Under the pieces are notes generated by a model. It saw nothing but the letters and a program-made list of their open reading frames with translations. It searched no databases and was not told the origin of the DNA. A program made the translations under genes and the position numbers. DNA of 64,000 nucleotides, from positions 186,001 through 250,000 of the forward strand of contig JADKJX010000004.1 of NCBI GenBank assembly GCA_016720775.1, read 5' to 3'. This DNA is from Chitinophagaceae bacterium. Its GTDB lineage: Bacteria > Bacteroidota > Bacteroidia > Chitinophagales > Chitinophagaceae. Below, in pieces: positions 63,236-64,000 of the stretch (positions are counted from its first letter, which is position 1; each line of letters opens with the position of its first letter).

Positions 63236-63291
63236 AGTCATTGGTCATTGGTCATTAAGTCATTAGTCACTGGTTGCAATGACCAATGACT
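63236..63291. repeat. Inverted repeat with internal TCATTGGTC words
   Basis: Perfect 15-base arms, AGTCATTGGTCATTG (63236-63250) and CAATGACCAATGACT (63277-63291), with a 26-base spacer that repeats GTCATTA-type words. It fills the spacer between rsmD and lpxK. It may be a dispersed intergenic repeat and resembles in style the one at 24369-24441. Confidence 0.7.
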
Positions 63292-63297
63292 TAATGG

Positions 63298-63843
63298 CTA
63301 CTGACCATCCATTATAAAGATAGAAAAGATAGTAGTGCCGTAGTTGCGTTCGGTCTTATAGTGATCAAATTTCTTGTACTCATTTCTAGGGGTATGTTCC
63401 AGTACAAACCAGCCACCGGGTTTTAATAATTTCTTTTCAAATACTTTTTTGGGAAGTTCATCAATGGTTGTGAGTGCATAAGGTGGCCCTGCAAAAATAA
63501 AATCATATTGCTGGCTGGTTGTTTCCATAAAACGGAACACATCTGATCTCACCACATTAAAATTCTCAAACTCCAGTTCAGCTGCCGTCTTCTTAATGAA
63601 GGCAACCATCTTCTCATCTTTTTCCACGATCGTGATCTCCGGCGCTCCCCGGCTGGCCAGTTCGTAACTGATACAGCCCGTGCCCCCAAAAAGGTCAAGC
63701 ACTTTTAAGGTATCTATATCCAGGTTATTCTGCAGGATGTTAAACAATCCTTCTTTGGCAATATCGGTTGTGGGCCGGGTATGCGGCATATTTGCGGGTG
63801 GGCTTATCCTTCTGCCACCATGTATCCCACTTATTATACGCAT
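63298..63843 (-). CDS. rsmD: 16S rRNA (guanine(966)-N(2))-methyltransferase
   Basis: SAM-dependent enzyme that methylates G966 of 16S rRNA. The 181-residue protein begins MRIISGIHGGRRI, followed by RPTTDIAKEGLFNIL (cut from PHTRPTTDIAKEGLFNIL), motif I VLDLFGGTGCISYELASRG, VEKDEKMVAFI and the catalytic-type motif FAGPPYALTT. The last replaces the common DPPY with GPPY, as in other Bacteroidota members. Its start overlaps by 10 bases the stop of the DUF3822 gene. Confidence 0.95.
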   Translation of the reverse strand: MRIISGIHGGRRISPPANMPHTRPTTDIAKEGLFNILQNNLDIDTLKVLDLFGGTGCISYELASRGAPEITIVEKDEKMVAFIKKTAAELEFENFNVVRSDVFRFMETTSQQYDFIFAGPPYALTTIDELPKKVFEKKLLKPGGWFVLEHTPRNEYKKFDHYKTERNYGTTIFSIFIMDGQ

Positions 63844-64000
63844 ATGGCCTGGTAAAATAAATGACTGAAAAAATGCGGCGGCTGGCTTTTTAATTCTTCT
63901 GCCACGGTAAAATTAGCCGGCATGCTGTCGAATTCAATGTGAAGAAAATATTTGTAGATGGCCGCATACAGGTTCGACTTTTTATCAACCATACCACTAA
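63834..64000 (-). CDS. DUF3822-family protein, C-terminal end (partial)
   Basis: The window ends within this gene. The last 55 or so codons read KKSNLYAAIYKYFLHIEFD, then ELKSQPPHFFSHLFYQAIC and a TAA at 63834-63836. This fits the C-terminal end of DUF3822 proteins, which are usually encoded just upstream of rsmD in Bacteroidota. The stop lies inside the first codons of rsmD (10-base overlap), so the two are translationally coupled. Function unknown. Confidence 0.75.
   Translation of the reverse strand, partial: SGMVDKKSNLYAAIYKYFLHIEFDSMPANFTVAEELKSQPPHFFSHLFYQAICV

Overview
The window reads as a piece of a Bacteroidota chromosome, most likely Chitinophagaceae or a close relative (inference from gene content). 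Signs are a SusC/SusD pair, type IX secretion sorting tails, SprB repeats, two membrane sensors with Reg_prop and Y_Y_Y domains, DUF5777 and DUF3822 proteins, start sites without Shine-Dalgarno sequences, and -7 boxes of the TAnnTTTG type. GC is moderate. No tRNA, rRNA, CRISPR, prophage, transposase or integrase was found.

Layout. 1-229: the 3' end of sdhB. 241-13448, all minus strand: two PQQ-type sugar dehydrogenase paralogues bracket a putative redox and sensing block (DUF5777 barrel, YceI, three heme-type lipoproteins of which one sits on an SprB-repeat stalk, an OB-fold protein, a LytTR regulator, a propeller histidine kinase and a second YceI). 13644-18199: a very large outer-membrane-type protein and a coiled-coil membrane protein. 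18402-39668 is mostly housekeeping: holA, ribF, purM, a BlaI/M56 pair, ftsE, two glycosyltransferases, rpsO, pnp, prmA, plsY, an M48 lipoprotein, a sirtuin, a saccharopine-dehydrogenase-like gene and gyrA. 39750-53993: a polysaccharide utilisation locus with a membrane one-component regulator, SusC, SusD, two binding lipoproteins, a GH16 and a GH3 enzyme, which fits beta-1,3-glucan (laminarin-like) use. 54629-55954: a DEAD-box helicase. 56052-62067, minus strand: an ECF sigma factor operon with a membrane partner, a CnrX/Spy-like sensor, a MauG-type peroxidase, a YHYH protein, an SCO protein and a MORN-like lipoprotein, plus an LVIVD lipoprotein. The end holds lpxK, rsmD and the end of a DUF3822 gene.

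Two observations stand out. First, the last 30 or so bases of gyrA, its 3' UTR and its terminator (39636-39721) recur as a diverged direct repeat (54009-54095, about 85% identical by hand alignment). The two copies bracket the polysaccharide locus exactly, which suggests the locus arrived beside gyrA as a unit and could be excised by recombination. Second, five genes (a sugar dehydrogenase, a glycosyltransferase, the saccharopine dehydrogenase, gyrA and the MORN-like lipoprotein) are each split by a frameshift that one added base in a short homopolymer repairs. Because gyrA is essential, these are most likely sequence errors. The genes are therefore annotated at full length with the break noted.
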